Part shown: one piece after another, positions 33,979 through 43,088 of the stretch | How the letters are laid out: every line of letters begins with the position of its first letter | Position numbering within the stretch: position 1 is the stretch's first letter | Assembly (NCBI RefSeq): GCF_000817735.3 | Contig: NZ_JTJC03000002.1 | Span: forward strand, 504,242-568,241 | DNA: 64,000 bases | Direction of reading: 5' to 3' | DNA from: Scytonema millei VB511283 | GTDB taxonomy: Bacteria; Cyanobacteriota; Cyanobacteriia; Cyanobacteriales; Chroococcidiopsidaceae | Program-made: the position numbers and the translations under genes | Notes under the pieces: model-generated | What the model was told of the DNA's origin: nothing | Databases searched by the model: none | Seen by the model: only the letters and a program-made list of their open reading frames with translations

Positions 33979-36408
33979 TTGAACACACTCTACTTACTAG
34001 AGCAAATTTCAGCCGCAGAACGCCTACAGATAGGAGAAAAGGCATTCCATCTCGGTCGGATTGCGATAAACGGTTATCCAGTAGTACCTAGTTGTGTCGT
34101 TCCCGCTCAAACTCTATGGAAATTTCTCACGCAGTTAAATTCGTCCGATCCATTAATTGCCGATCTGCCAGAATCTTCATTGAGAATAAATGTTGATGAT
34201 AGTCATCAACTCCAGAAAGTTGCCCAACGCCTACAGCAAGAAATTCTTGCCGCACCCTTACCAGAAGAGTACTGGCGATCGCTGCTAGAAGCGACGCAAT
34301 CGTGGCAAGCATCGGCATTAATTTTTCGCCCTTCTTTAATCCTGAAAACTGCGGCAATCCAAAATCTCAATTTCTCTGGACTGCTAGAAGCTCAAATATG
34401 TTGTCCAGAACCGGAAGCGATCGCCCTAGCTTTGAAGCAAACCTGGAGCCAGTTATTTCGCGCCAGAAGTCTTTTATATTGGCAGCGCCACGGGATTGAA
34501 TGGCGAGACATTCATCTCGCAGTCTTGGTACAACCCCTACAAAATGCGATCGCCTCGGGAATTTTAACGTGTAACCCTTCTGAGATTGAGATTAGCGCCA
34601 CTTGGGGTTTAGGTATAGCGATCGCCCGTGGGGAAGTTTCACCCGATCTCCACTTCGTTTCCACCGCAACGAATCAAGTGCGATCGCGGCAGTTGGGTAA
34701 TAAAATCTTGGCTTATGGAGTCGGCAATATTCCCTTCATTCCAGATTTAACTCTTTGTACGACTTCTCTTTTACCCTCATCTGTCACTCCTTGCTTGCAA
34801 ACATACTTGTTGAGCGAAGCACAACAGCAGCAGTATTCTCTCAGCGATGAGTTTCTCCAACAACTGATTCAACTCACGCAACAACTAAAAACAGATTTGG
34901 GCGCAACATTCTATTTAGAGTGGACGTTGGCTCAAACAGCAATCGACGCAGAACCGCAACTCTACTTGACCCACGCGAATACCTATAGAGTTCGGGGAAT
35001 AGAAGCCAGCAGCCAGCAGCTAAAAGAGAATTCCGAATTGCGATCGCGCAGTATAGCGTCACTATCTATTCCCAACCCCGAATTCATGCCAGGAATTGCA
35101 GCAGCAAGGGGAGAGGTCATTGCTCCAGCATACGCGATCGCAAAAAGCGAACCGCGACCTGTAACTATACCAGCAGGATCGATTTTAGTCGCTCCAGCGA
35201 TCGCCCCAGACTGGCTACCCCTATTGCAACAAGCAGCGGGAATTGTTACCGAGCAAGGAGGATTGACTTCTCACAGCGCTATCCTTGCTAGAGAATTAGG
35301 TATTCCGGCTGTTGTGAGTGTTGCGCGCGCCACAGCATTAATCCAAACAGGAGAATTATTGGAATTGAATGGCGATCGCGGTGAAGTGTGGAGAAGAGGA
35401 GACAAGGGGGACAAGGGGGACAAGGGAGAAGTCAAAAGTCAAAATTCAAAATTCAAAATTTCCCGACTCCCGACTCCCGACTCCCAACTCCCGACTATAG
35501 CCACTCAACTCATGCTCAACTTGAGTCAGCCGAGCGTAATTGCGCAGGTCAAGGATTTACCCGCTGATGGCGTGGGGTTGTTGCGATCGGAACTAATGAT
35601 GCTGAACGTGTTAGAGGGACAGCACCCGAGAGTGTGGCTGCAACAGGGACGACAGGCTGAATTATTAGATTTATGGCACTCACAAATTCGTCAATTTGTC
35701 AATGCTTTTGCTCCCAGACCCGTATTCTATCGCTCTTTAGATTGGCGATCGCCAGAATTTCAATCTTTGAACCTGGATGGGCTAGATGCTTCTGCTGGTA
35801 ACAGCCGTAATTCCATCCTGGGACAGCGCGGTACGTTGAGTTACCTTAAAGATCCGCAAGTTTTTGACTTAGAACTAGCTGCTTTAGCCGCCGTGCAGCA
35901 GTCTGGTCAAACAAATCTTCACCTCATGTTACCGTTTGTCCGCAGTGTCGAAGAGTTTAGTTTCTGCCGTCAGCGCGTCGAGCAAGCAGGACTAACTCAT
36001 GTTCCTCAATTTCAATTATGGATCGTGGCAGAAGTGCCTTCAGTGCTATTTCTGCTACCTCAATACGTTAAAGCAGGAGTTCAAGGAGTCTCCATTGGTA
36101 CGAACGACTTGACTCAGTTGTTGCTGGGAGTAGACCGCGATCGCGGTGAGTTAGCCGCTAATTTAAACGAACGCCACCCAGCAGTCCTGCAAGCGATCGC
36201 CCAAATTATCCAAATGGCGCAGCAAGCCAATATTCCTTGCTCGATCTGCGGTCAGGCTCCCGTCCTTTATCCAGAAATTATCGACTCTTTGATCCAATCG
36301 GGCATTACCTCTATTTCCGTCGAACCGAATGCCGTCGAACAGACTTATAGAGCGATCGCCCGTGCCGAGCAAAGATTGCTCCTGGCTGCTGCGCGGAAGA
36401 TAATATAA
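33979..36408 (+). CDS. ppsA: Phosphoenolpyruvate synthase-like protein
   Basis: An 809-residue PEP-synthase-like protein starting at TTG 33979, with GACGAGAG upstream. The N-terminal nucleotide-binding part (residues 1-340) is recognisable but diverged: the usual RSSATAED segment is replaced by FRPSLILKTAAIQN. The swivelling phospho-His domain has GGLTSHSAILARELGIPAVV. The C-terminal barrel has MLPFVRSVEEF, SIGTNDLTQLLLGVDRDRG and CSICGQAP. The PpsA reaction makes PEP from pyruvate and ATP. A 36-residue low-complexity insert (RRGDKGDKGDKGEVKSQ onward, nt about 35392-35500) lies between the His domain and the barrel. The altered ATP loop makes activity uncertain. Confidence 0.8.
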   Translation: MNTLYLLEQISAAERLQIGEKAFHLGRIAINGYPVVPSCVVPAQTLWKFLTQLNSSDPLIADLPESSLRINVDDSHQLQKVAQRLQQEILAAPLPEEYWRSLLEATQSWQASALIFRPSLILKTAAIQNLNFSGLLEAQICCPEPEAIALALKQTWSQLFRARSLLYWQRHGIEWRDIHLAVLVQPLQNAIASGILTCNPSEIEISATWGLGIAIARGEVSPDLHFVSTATNQVRSRQLGNKILAYGVGNIPFIPDLTLCTTSLLPSSVTPCLQTYLLSEAQQQQYSLSDEFLQQLIQLTQQLKTDLGATFYLEWTLAQTAIDAEPQLYLTHANTYRVRGIEASSQQLKENSELRSRSIASLSIPNPEFMPGIAAARGEVIAPAYAIAKSEPRPVTIPAGSILVAPAIAPDWLPLLQQAAGIVTEQGGLTSHSAILARELGIPAVVSVARATALIQTGELLELNGDRGEVWRRGDKGDKGDKGEVKSQNSKFKISRLPTPDSQLPTIATQLMLNLSQPSVIAQVKDLPADGVGLLRSELMMLNVLEGQHPRVWLQQGRQAELLDLWHSQIRQFVNAFAPRPVFYRSLDWRSPEFQSLNLDGLDASAGNSRNSILGQRGTLSYLKDPQVFDLELAALAAVQQSGQTNLHLMLPFVRSVEEFSFCRQRVEQAGLTHVPQFQLWIVAEVPSVLFLLPQYVKAGVQGVSIGTNDLTQLLLGVDRDRGELAANLNERHPAVLQAIAQIIQMAQQANIPCSICGQAPVLYPEIIDSLIQSGITSISVEPNAVEQTYRAIARAEQRLLLAAARKII
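35392..35500 (+). repeat. Heptamer-type low-complexity insert inside the PEP-synthase-like gene
   Basis: GACAAGG (three or more), AAAGTCA/AATTCAA and GACTCCC heptamer units in frame, encoding GDKGDKGDKG, SQNSKFK and RLPTPDSQLPT. Matching noncoding arrays flank the gene at 33855-33970 and 36412-36560. Confidence 0.85.
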
Positions 36409-36411
36409 CGG

Positions 36412-36560
36412 GGATAAAGAGGATAAGGGGGACAAGGAAGACTTGGGAGACAAGGAAGACATGGAAGCGGGCAAGAATGTTAGATCTATTCTCTCTGCTT
36501 CTAGCTCTTGACTTCTTTCCCTAGCCACTAGCCACCAGCCACTAGCCACTTCCCCGACTC
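36412..36560. repeat. Low-complexity heptamer region
   Basis: GACAAGG/GACATGG and CACTAGC/CACCAGC units between the convergent PEP-synthase-like and proS genes. Confidence 0.75.
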
Positions 36561-36563
36561 CCG

Positions 36564-38054
36564 CTAATAAGCTCTAGCAAAAATGACTCGTCGATCTGTT
36601 TGCCTACCCGTATAAAAACATTTCCCCGTACCTTGTTGTAGGTCGAAAGGAATGCAGCGTCCCGTGGCTTTGGTTTCTTCTTTGATTTTCTCTTCGTCGT
36701 CAGAATCACCATCAAAGTAAGCAACGTAAAAACCTGCTTTTTCTTCGATTTGTTGCTGAAATTCAGCGTAGGTTTCTACGAAGTGTAAATTTTGTTGCTG
36801 AAATTCTTGCGCCCGTTTGAATAAGTTGACTTGGATGTCTTCTAATAAAGTTTTAATTTGCGATTCCAAGTCACTTTGAGCCACACTAATTTTCTCGCCA
36901 GTATCGCGACGAACTAACACGGCAGTACCATTTGCTAAGTCTCTCGGACCCATTTCTAAACGTAAAGGAATGCCTTTTAATTCCCAATCGTTAAACTTGA
37001 ATCCAGGGCTTAAGTTATCCCGCGTATCGACTTTAAATGAAAACGCTTTTGTGGTCTTAAACTGCTCTTGGAGTTCGGTAAATCGAGCTAATACTTGCTC
37101 TTTTTCCGCATCTTTACGATAAATCGGTACGCCAATTACTTGCAGAGGAGCAATGCGTGGCGGACAGACAAAACCGCGATCGTCGGAGTGAACCATAATG
37201 AGAGTACCGATCATTCTGGTCGTAATCCCCCAACTCGTCGCAAATGGATACTCTTGCGTCCCTTCGGCAGACAAATATTTCACGTCAAAGGCTTTAGAAA
37301 AAGTCGTTCCTAAATTGTGGCTAGTACCAACTTGAATGGCGCGTTTATCTTGCGTCATTGTTTCGATTGTATAAGTATGTACTGCCCCAGGAAACTTCTC
37401 ATTTTCTGTCTTGCGTCCGGCAAATACTGGGATAGCTAAATACTGCTCGACAAAAGTTTTGTAAATTTCTAACATTTGCCTTGCTTCAGCTTCAGCTTCA
37501 TCAGCAGTTGCATGAGCTGTGTGTCCTTCTTGCCAAAGAAATTCGGTTGTGCGTAAGAAAGGTCTGGTTCTCAACTCCCAGCGACAAATATTTGCCCATT
37601 GATTCAATAGAATCGGTAAATCTCGATAGCTTTGAATCCAATTACGATATGCCGACCAAATAATAGTTTCGCTTGTCGGTCTGACAACGAGTGGTTCGGA
37701 TAGTTCAGCATCGGGATCGACGGTAATTTCTCCCGATTCAGTGAGTTGTAGCCGATGGTGAGTGACGACAGCGCATTCTTTGGCAAAGCCAGAAACGTGT
37801 TCGGCTTCTTTAGAGAAGTAGCTGACGGGAATAAATACCGGAAAGTAAGCATTCGTGTGTCCGGTGTCTTTAAACATTCCGTCTAGGGTTTGCTGCATTT
37901 TCTCCCAAATCGCAAATCCTTCCGGTCGAATAATCATGCAACCGCGAATCCCAGAGTCTTCGGCTAGCTTAGCTCTGTCTACTATATCTAGATACCAGCG
38001 GGAGTAGTCTTCATCGCGTCTGGTGATTTTGAGTGCATCAGCTTTCTCTGCCAT
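36564..38054 (-). CDS. proS: Prolyl-tRNA synthetase (archaeal/eukaryotic-type, short form)
   Basis: A 496-residue class II synthetase of the archaeal-like ProRS type (without the INS editing domain of the approximately 570-residue bacterial type). Motifs: RGCMIIRPEGFAIWEKMQQTLDGMF, VVRPTSETIIWSAYRNWIQSYRDLP (motif 2 region), FLWQEGHTAHATADEAE, motif 3 LGTTFSKAFDVKYL and SWGITTRMIGTLIMVH, anticodon-binding domain from about residue 290, and the characteristic aromatic C-terminus VIFARAY. It charges tRNA-Pro. The gene is monocistronic and divergent from the glycosylase gene. Confidence 0.95.
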   Translation of the reverse strand: MAEKADALKITRRDEDYSRWYLDIVDRAKLAEDSGIRGCMIIRPEGFAIWEKMQQTLDGMFKDTGHTNAYFPVFIPVSYFSKEAEHVSGFAKECAVVTHHRLQLTESGEITVDPDAELSEPLVVRPTSETIIWSAYRNWIQSYRDLPILLNQWANICRWELRTRPFLRTTEFLWQEGHTAHATADEAEAEARQMLEIYKTFVEQYLAIPVFAGRKTENEKFPGAVHTYTIETMTQDKRAIQVGTSHNLGTTFSKAFDVKYLSAEGTQEYPFATSWGITTRMIGTLIMVHSDDRGFVCPPRIAPLQVIGVPIYRKDAEKEQVLARFTELQEQFKTTKAFSFKVDTRDNLSPGFKFNDWELKGIPLRLEMGPRDLANGTAVLVRRDTGEKISVAQSDLESQIKTLLEDIQVNLFKRAQEFQQQNLHFVETYAEFQQQIEEKAGFYVAYFDGDSDDEEKIKEETKATGRCIPFDLQQGTGKCFYTGRQTDRRVIFARAY

Positions 38055-38198
38055 TAACGTTCCCTTGTGCCTTGACGATCTCAGATTTAGTCTAAAGCAT
38101 TAGCTGCCCCTGTTAAGGAGGTCATTTCGGTTAAATGCGCGATCGCAAAACCCAGGCAAGAAATACAATGTTAAGATGGCAAGCTCTGAGGGTCAAGA

Positions 38199-38870
38199 AT
38201 GGATTATTCAGTTGCGATCGCGGCACTTACAAAATCCGACCCTATCCTTGCTACTCTGATTCACCAAGTTGGTGCTTGTCAACTTAATCAAGTTCAACAA
38301 ACGGGAGATTTATTTTTCTCCCTCTCCAAAGCCATTATCCACCAACAGCTTTCAACTAAATCTGCAACTGCGATTCATCAACGGTTTCTGAAGATTTCTC
38401 CCGCACAACCTCCCTCAGCTTTAGATATCCTCAACACTCCAGATGAAGTTTTGCGGGGAGTGGGTATTTCTCGTCCCAAAATTATTTACCTGAAAGATTT
38501 AGCAGCAAAGGCGATAAATGGATTGCCTACCATTGCTGAGTTGGAATTAATGGACGACGAAACAATTATTCAAACTCTTACACAAGTCAAAGGAATCGGA
38601 CGTTGGACGGTGCAGATGTTATTAATTTTTCGGTTGCATCGCTGGGACGTTTTACCCATAGATGACTTAGGTATTCGAGCTGGCGTACGAAAAGTCTACA
38701 ATCTAGCAGAGCTACCTCACCGCAAAACTGTAGAACAATTGGGACAGATGTGGAAACCTTATTGCACGATCGCATCCTGGTATCTTTGGCGCAGTCTGGA
38801 ACAGTTATCAGTGACCAGTGACCAGTTATCAGTGACCAGTGACCAATTATCAGTGACCAGTGACCAGTGA
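38199..38870 (+). CDS. DNA-3-methyladenine glycosylase 2 (AlkA-type, HhH-GPD)
   Basis: A 223-residue HhH-GPD glycosylase that removes alkylated bases. Seen: IHQQLSTKSATAIHQRF, the helix-hairpin-helix LTQVKGIGRWTVQMLL, and the catalytic Asp loop WDVLPIDDLGIRAGVRKVY. This is the short form without the AlkA N-terminal domain. Ordinary homologous sequence ends around WYLWRSLEQ. The rest (LSVTSDQ three times) is read from a 21-bp tandem repeat, so the C-terminus and stop are repeat-derived. Confidence 0.92.
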   Translation: MDYSVAIAALTKSDPILATLIHQVGACQLNQVQQTGDLFFSLSKAIIHQQLSTKSATAIHQRFLKISPAQPPSALDILNTPDEVLRGVGISRPKIIYLKDLAAKAINGLPTIAELELMDDETIIQTLTQVKGIGRWTVQMLLIFRLHRWDVLPIDDLGIRAGVRKVYNLAELPHRKTVEQLGQMWKPYCTIASWYLWRSLEQLSVTSDQLSVTSDQLSVTSDQ

Positions 38871-38877
38871 CCAGTTA
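38809..38877 (+). repeat. 21-bp tandem repeat (three heptamers) encoding LSVTSDQ
   Basis: Three copies of TTATCAGTGACCAGTGACCA with one extra base per unit. Each unit is three heptamers, so it is frame-neutral. It encodes the last 21 residues of the AlkA-type protein. Confidence 0.9.
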
Positions 38878-38895
38878 TCAGTTAACCAACAACCA

Positions 38896-38953
38896 ACAAC
38901 TGTTAACTGTCAACCGTTTTCACGCAGTGTAGCGTAGCGTTTACTGTCAACCA
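38896..38953 (+). repeat. Family-D dispersed repeat (copy D2)
   Basis: AACTGTCAACCG, TTTTCACGCAGTGTAGCG, TAGCGTTTACTGTCAACC. It is nearly identical to copy D3 at 62480-62530. Confidence 0.85.
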
Positions 38954-39029
38954 ATGACAAATGACAAATGACAAAATTATAGGTATTTAGATTTTAGGCG
39001 ACCAACTGTTTACAAAAATAGTTTTTAGA

Positions 39030-39239
39030 TTATTGAAAATCTTCTTCAGACAATTGAGCTATTTTCATCAACGCTCTGAGAGTTCCAACTTTCAAATCGC
39101 GATCGCTGTGAACGGGAATTGATAATATTTGATTAGCTTCCGATTTCGTATATATGTGATGACTACCTTTAATTCTCTGTAAAACCCAACCTTTTCTCTC
39201 CACGATCTTGCATAGTCTCTTACCAGAAATAGATGTCAC
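39030..39239 (-). CDS. hicA: HicA family toxin (type II mRNA interferase)
   Basis: A 69-residue HicA: SGKRLCKIVERKGWVLQRIKGSHHIYT, with the catalytic His in GSHHIY, and IPVHSDRDLKVGTLRALMKIAQ, the standard dsRBD-like fold end. It starts at GTG 39239 inside a GTGA overlap with the hicB stop. It cleaves mRNA unless bound by HicB. The order here is hicB then hicA, the reverse of E. coli hicAB but common in cyanobacteria. Confidence 0.92.
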   Translation of the reverse strand: MTSISGKRLCKIVERKGWVLQRIKGSHHIYTKSEANQILSIPVHSDRDLKVGTLRALMKIAQLSEEDFQ

Positions 39240-39439
39240 ACAGCAATTTCTACAACCCGATCTGTTGATGCAGTAGAATGGCTGTCGTTGGCAACCTCAA
39301 GCCAACCTTCAATAGCCTCCTTTAAATTAGCCATTACTTCGTCCATTGTCTCCCCTTCAGTAATGCAACCTGGGAGTGCTGGAACCTCTGCCCAATAGCC
39401 TCCCTCTTCTGCTGGGTGAATTATTGCTTTGACTTTCAT
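39236..39439 (-). CDS. hicB: HicB family antitoxin
   Basis: A 67-residue short HicB: AIIHPAEEGGYWAEVPALPGCITEGETMDEVMANLKEAIEGWLEVA, the degenerate RNase H-like fold that covers HicA. It lacks a C-terminal DNA-binding domain, so autoregulation by it alone is doubtful. Four-base overlap with hicA indicates coupling. Confidence 0.92.
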   Translation of the reverse strand: MKVKAIIHPAEEGGYWAEVPALPGCITEGETMDEVMANLKEAIEGWLEVANDSHSTASTDRVVEIAV

Positions 39440-39495
39440 GCTTTTCGTGTCAATGTTTTATAAATCTCTATAAACATATTAGTTATATTTTGTAC

Positions 39496-40347
39496 TTACT
39501 GTCTTGAAGGAAAAGCCAAAAACTCCAAAACCAAATTATTAAATTTCTCTGGATATTCTAAATGAGGATGATGCCCGCAGCGATCGAAAATGTGGAGACG
39601 AGCGTTTGGTATAGTTTTGGCTGCAATATAAGCGTGAGCTACTGGTATAATTCTGTCTTGTTTGCCCCAAATTATTAAAGTTGGTGCGGTAATGGTAGCG
39701 AGTTGGCTGAGAATTGGACGAAATACTTGCGATCGCACTCCTAATAAGTGAAAATTCGTCTTAACCATTGCCATCAGTGCGGGTTTTCTTCCAGGTAAAG
39801 CAAAGATAGGGTAGCGCAATTCTATCCACTCGGAAGGAATGCTTTGCGGATTGAAAAAATTATTTTTCAACATTGGAGCCAGCAGGCGGCGCGAGGGACG
39901 CAGTAACCTAATGAGTAAGGGTAAAGTTGTCAGGCGGATACCTAAAGCAATTTCCCTCCCAAAGCCCATACTATCCACCAACACCAACTTATTGACTCGC
40001 TGGGGAAATAGCAAAGCCAACTGTAACGCCGCACCACCACCCATAGAATTGCCAATCAAAGTTGCAGACTCAATCTCAAGGGTATCCATAAAATCTTTGA
40101 TAAACTGAGCCTGGTAAGTGAGAGAATAGGAAGCTTGAGGCTTATCCGAACGTCCAGAACCCACCATATCGAGTGCGTAGACGCAGTTAGATTTTGCTAG
40201 AGTACCAATGTTATACAACCAAAACTCTACCGAACCTTGACCCCCATGTAACAAAATAATAGGATTTTCACTTCCCATCATCCAATAGCGAATATTAATA
40301 GAACCAACTTTAACGTATCGATCTATTGGTACTTGTGTTTTTTGCAT
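39496..40347 (-). CDS. Alpha/beta hydrolase
   Basis: About 283 residues from ATG 40347 (MQKTQVPIDRYVKVGSI); eight more residues are possible upstream. Oxyanion loop LLHGGQGSVEFW, nucleophile elbow GNSMGGGAAL, acid GKQDRIIP, and catalytic His DRCGHHPHLEYP complete the triad. A basic cap (LLRPSRRLLAPMLKNNFF) follows the elbow. Substrate unknown. It is near hicBA on the same strand but separated by about 60 bp and probably independent. Confidence 0.88.
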   Translation of the reverse strand: MQKTQVPIDRYVKVGSINIRYWMMGSENPIILLHGGQGSVEFWLYNIGTLAKSNCVYALDMVGSGRSDKPQASYSLTYQAQFIKDFMDTLEIESATLIGNSMGGGAALQLALLFPQRVNKLVLVDSMGFGREIALGIRLTTLPLLIRLLRPSRRLLAPMLKNNFFNPQSIPSEWIELRYPIFALPGRKPALMAMVKTNFHLLGVRSQVFRPILSQLATITAPTLIIWGKQDRIIPVAHAYIAAKTIPNARLHIFDRCGHHPHLEYPEKFNNLVLEFLAFPSRQ

Positions 40348-40454
40348 AAGCCAACAAAAGTCAAAAGTCAAAAGTTAGAAGTCAAAACTGAGGAGACAGG
40401 ATTCATAATTCTTCCCCTACTCCCTACTCCCTACTCTCCACTCCCTCATTCCGA

Positions 40455-41156
40455 ATGTCTAAATCTTACAAACATCTAGACGCGATCGCGACTTTATTTG
40501 TCACTGTTTTATTAATCTCAAATATTACCTCAACTAAAATCGTTAACTTGGGATGGTTTACCTTTGATGGCGGAACGCTAATTTTTCCACTCAGTTACAT
40601 TTTTGGCGATATTTTAACTGAAGTTTACGGATATTCTCGTTCTAGAAAGGTTATTTGGTTAGGTTTTTTCTGTGCTTTTTTAATGGCTGTAACTTTTAGT
40701 CTTGTTGGCGCGTTACCTCCAGCAGCAGATTGGAAATATCAAGAGGCATATAATCAAATTTTAGGCTCTACTCCGAGAATTGTTGCTGCAAGTTTAATAG
40801 CTTACTGGGTAGGAGAGTTTTCTAATTCTTTTATTTTAGCAAAACTGAAAATATTAACTCGCGGTAAGTGGCTGTGGACTCGTACAATTGGCTCAACTTT
40901 AGTAGGGCAAGTTTTGGATACGACAATATTTATTCTAATTGCTTTTCTTGGAGTTGTTCCCAATAGTGTAATAGGGTCGCTGATTGTATCTAATTATTTA
41001 TTTAAATGTGGGATTGAAATTTTATTTACACCTATGACTTATTGGGTTACCAATTGGTTAAAGCGTCAAGAACAAGAAGATTACTACGATACCAATACGA
41101 ATTTTAATCCGTTTCGTTTTTCCAAACTCACATCTTACACCAAGCCCTCAGAATAG
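40455..41156 (+). CDS. Queuosine precursor transporter (YhhQ/VUT family)
   Basis: A 233-residue membrane protein with six helices. It matches the VUT/YhhQ family: LLISNITSTKIV, FTFDGGTLIFPLSYIFGDILTEVYGY, the middle TRTIGSTLVGQVLDTTIFI and the C-terminal YLFKCGIEILFTPMTYWVTNWLK. Known members import queuine precursors (preQ0/preQ1). The upstream spacer contains heptamer arrays (GGGAGTA type reversed). Confidence 0.9.
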   Translation: MSKSYKHLDAIATLFVTVLLISNITSTKIVNLGWFTFDGGTLIFPLSYIFGDILTEVYGYSRSRKVIWLGFFCAFLMAVTFSLVGALPPAADWKYQEAYNQILGSTPRIVAASLIAYWVGEFSNSFILAKLKILTRGKWLWTRTIGSTLVGQVLDTTIFILIAFLGVVPNSVIGSLIVSNYLFKCGIEILFTPMTYWVTNWLKRQEQEDYYDTNTNFNPFRFSKLTSYTKPSE

Positions 41157-41279
41157 AATTCTGAGGCTATACAAACATAGACGCAAAGCGGCTTCCCGAA
41201 GGGTAGTCCGCCTGCGCGGACTCATGAAAAATCAACAATTTGAACCCCGCGCACCATTCAGGTTTTGTACGCGGCTAAT

Positions 41280-41301
41280 GTTGGGCAACCCGTTGCCCAA
41301 C
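41280..41301. repeat. Palindrome GTTGGGCAAC / GTTGCCCAAC
   Basis: 10-bp perfect arms around CC between the convergent transporter and nucleoside hydrolase genes. It is a hairpin without a T-run. Confidence 0.6.
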
Positions 41302-41356
41302 CGCCCGCTGTAGCTGCGACTTGCAGTCGCCTGGTGCAAGATCCGCTTTCTACCTT

Positions 41357-42946
41357 CTATTCGCTAGTACAAACCAAACCAAAGACAAAATCTTGAATCG
41401 TCGTCTTAAAATCAGGATCGCCAGCAGCAGGCTTCACCGACAAACTCAACCTTACGGGGTTCTTAACTCTTCCCAAGGCAAAAAGATTGCCAATATCCCG
41501 CCGAAAAAGTTCTGCTTCTGGTAATTGTCCCGTTACCGTACTCGGATCTCCATTTGTCAGTGTTGTGATTTCTAAATCGGCGAAATCTTCAAAATTTAGA
41601 AAATCATTCCACAGACTAGCTACAGTTAAAGTATCCCAGAAAAATAACGTATCAAAAACGAAAACGCCAGGAGCGGGTGAATTAGCAAATTGCACGTTTT
41701 TGATATATTGTGCGGGGGCAGTATTACACTGAGAGGGATTATCTTGAATGCGTTGGGCGAATCCTTGCAAGCGGGCGAAATTTGTGGCATTTAACGGTAC
41801 GATATCCGCCGGAATTCCTGAATTGAGGATTTTATCTACCGCAGGCGCATCAATCCAGAAATTGACTTCGGCATTATTCAGGGAATTGAAAGCTTTTTTG
41901 TGTTCGGCAGTTTGAATATTCTCAAAATTTGTCCCTGGAAATGGTAAATGGTGCGAGCCAAAAACATGTTCTCCATCTTGATAGTAAATATTACCTTCCG
42001 TCCAAACTGGAAATGGTTCGTTTAAACGGTAGTTACCATTAGCATCAAAATTATCAGCTTTATTTTCATCCAAAACGCCGCCCATGTGAATAGTAGAAAT
42101 GACATGATTTAAATCTGCAAGTTTGATTTTCTTAGGACAGCCGTACTTGCGAGGATTTTCTTCTATATAAGAATAAGCTCTTGCTAAGTTAGTTACGGGT
42201 CCAACGGTAGCAATTGTCAGCGGCTCGTCCTTTTTATATGCTTCACAGATAGAAGTTGCCAAGTAGTTAGCCGCCTTTTTTTTCGGATCGATCAGATCGA
42301 CTTCTCGTAATTGAAATTGCTCTAAAGCTGCTTGAGCTTGCGGCAGAATATACCTTAAAGTTTCATCGCGAAACGTTCGATTAAACTCGTTCCAACAGAC
42401 AAAATCGCGGGGAGACGACATGAATTCTTGATGGAACAGGCAAGGTTCTAAAGCTGGTTTACCTGCAAATGGTAACTGAACTCGTACTGAAGTAAAGTCA
42501 GTTCCAAAGACGGGTTTACCAAAATCATCAGCTTTGTTTGGCACGTTAATAGTTGTTGCACTTTCATCACAACCAGAATATATTTTTGCGTCCCGATATT
42601 GAGCGATCGCTAAAACTTTTTGCGTCAGTCCGTCAATGGATCCTGCTTCAGAACTAAAATCGCCTAGCAGCTCCCGTTTTAATTCTGGATAACCTTCAGA
42701 ATTATTACAATAAGATTCTCCATGCGCCATTGTGGTAATTCCAATTAGCTTGACTGGCGGAGATTTCTGCTGGGAAGCCAGGGCTAAAGTTAAGATGGCA
42801 TAGTAGTCTTCAAATGCCCCATCGTGATCGAAAATGACTCGAATTGGACGATCGCCAGCCACAGCAGAATTTGGCAAACAAAAAGTTGCGGAAATAGCTG
42901 CGATCGCTAATCCAGAAACGAGTTTTTTCAGTTGACAATTTAACAT
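41357..42946 (-). CDS. Exported nucleoside hydrolase
   Basis: A 529-residue protein with a Sec signal peptide (KKLVSGLAIAAISATFCLPNSAVAG, cut after about residue 30). The metal motif FDHDGAFEDYYAILTLALA corresponds to the D-x-D-x4-DD site of inosine-uridine nucleoside hydrolases. The core continues with TIATVGPVTNLARAYSYI, IHMGGVL and NFWIDAPA. Mature protein is about 500 residues, longer than cytoplasmic IunH (about 310). It would release bases from nucleosides in the periplasm. The downstream region includes about 200 residues of family-unspecified sequence. It may feed the xanthine dehydrogenase encoded at 60-64 kb; that is inference. Confidence 0.85.
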   Translation of the reverse strand: MLNCQLKKLVSGLAIAAISATFCLPNSAVAGDRPIRVIFDHDGAFEDYYAILTLALASQQKSPPVKLIGITTMAHGESYCNNSEGYPELKRELLGDFSSEAGSIDGLTQKVLAIAQYRDAKIYSGCDESATTINVPNKADDFGKPVFGTDFTSVRVQLPFAGKPALEPCLFHQEFMSSPRDFVCWNEFNRTFRDETLRYILPQAQAALEQFQLREVDLIDPKKKAANYLATSICEAYKKDEPLTIATVGPVTNLARAYSYIEENPRKYGCPKKIKLADLNHVISTIHMGGVLDENKADNFDANGNYRLNEPFPVWTEGNIYYQDGEHVFGSHHLPFPGTNFENIQTAEHKKAFNSLNNAEVNFWIDAPAVDKILNSGIPADIVPLNATNFARLQGFAQRIQDNPSQCNTAPAQYIKNVQFANSPAPGVFVFDTLFFWDTLTVASLWNDFLNFEDFADLEITTLTNGDPSTVTGQLPEAELFRRDIGNLFALGRVKNPVRLSLSVKPAAGDPDFKTTIQDFVFGLVCTSE

Positions 42947-43041
42947 GATTCACTTGTCTGCAAATGGAGACAAGCTAACACGATAAAAGATTTTTCTCGG
43001 TAGCAATTTTTACTTATGCTATTGCTTTAAGACTACGCCAC

Positions 43042-43077
43042 GGAAGATCCCCCCAACCCCCCTTACAAAGGGGGGCT
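43042..43077. repeat. Family-C element core (copy C1)
   Basis: GATCCCCCCAACCCCCCTTA, CAAAGGGGGGC. It lies just after the molybdopterin oxidoreductase gene and shares the core with C2 and C3, but its outer arm is diverged. Confidence 0.75.
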
Positions 43078-43088
43078 TTTGCGCCTTA

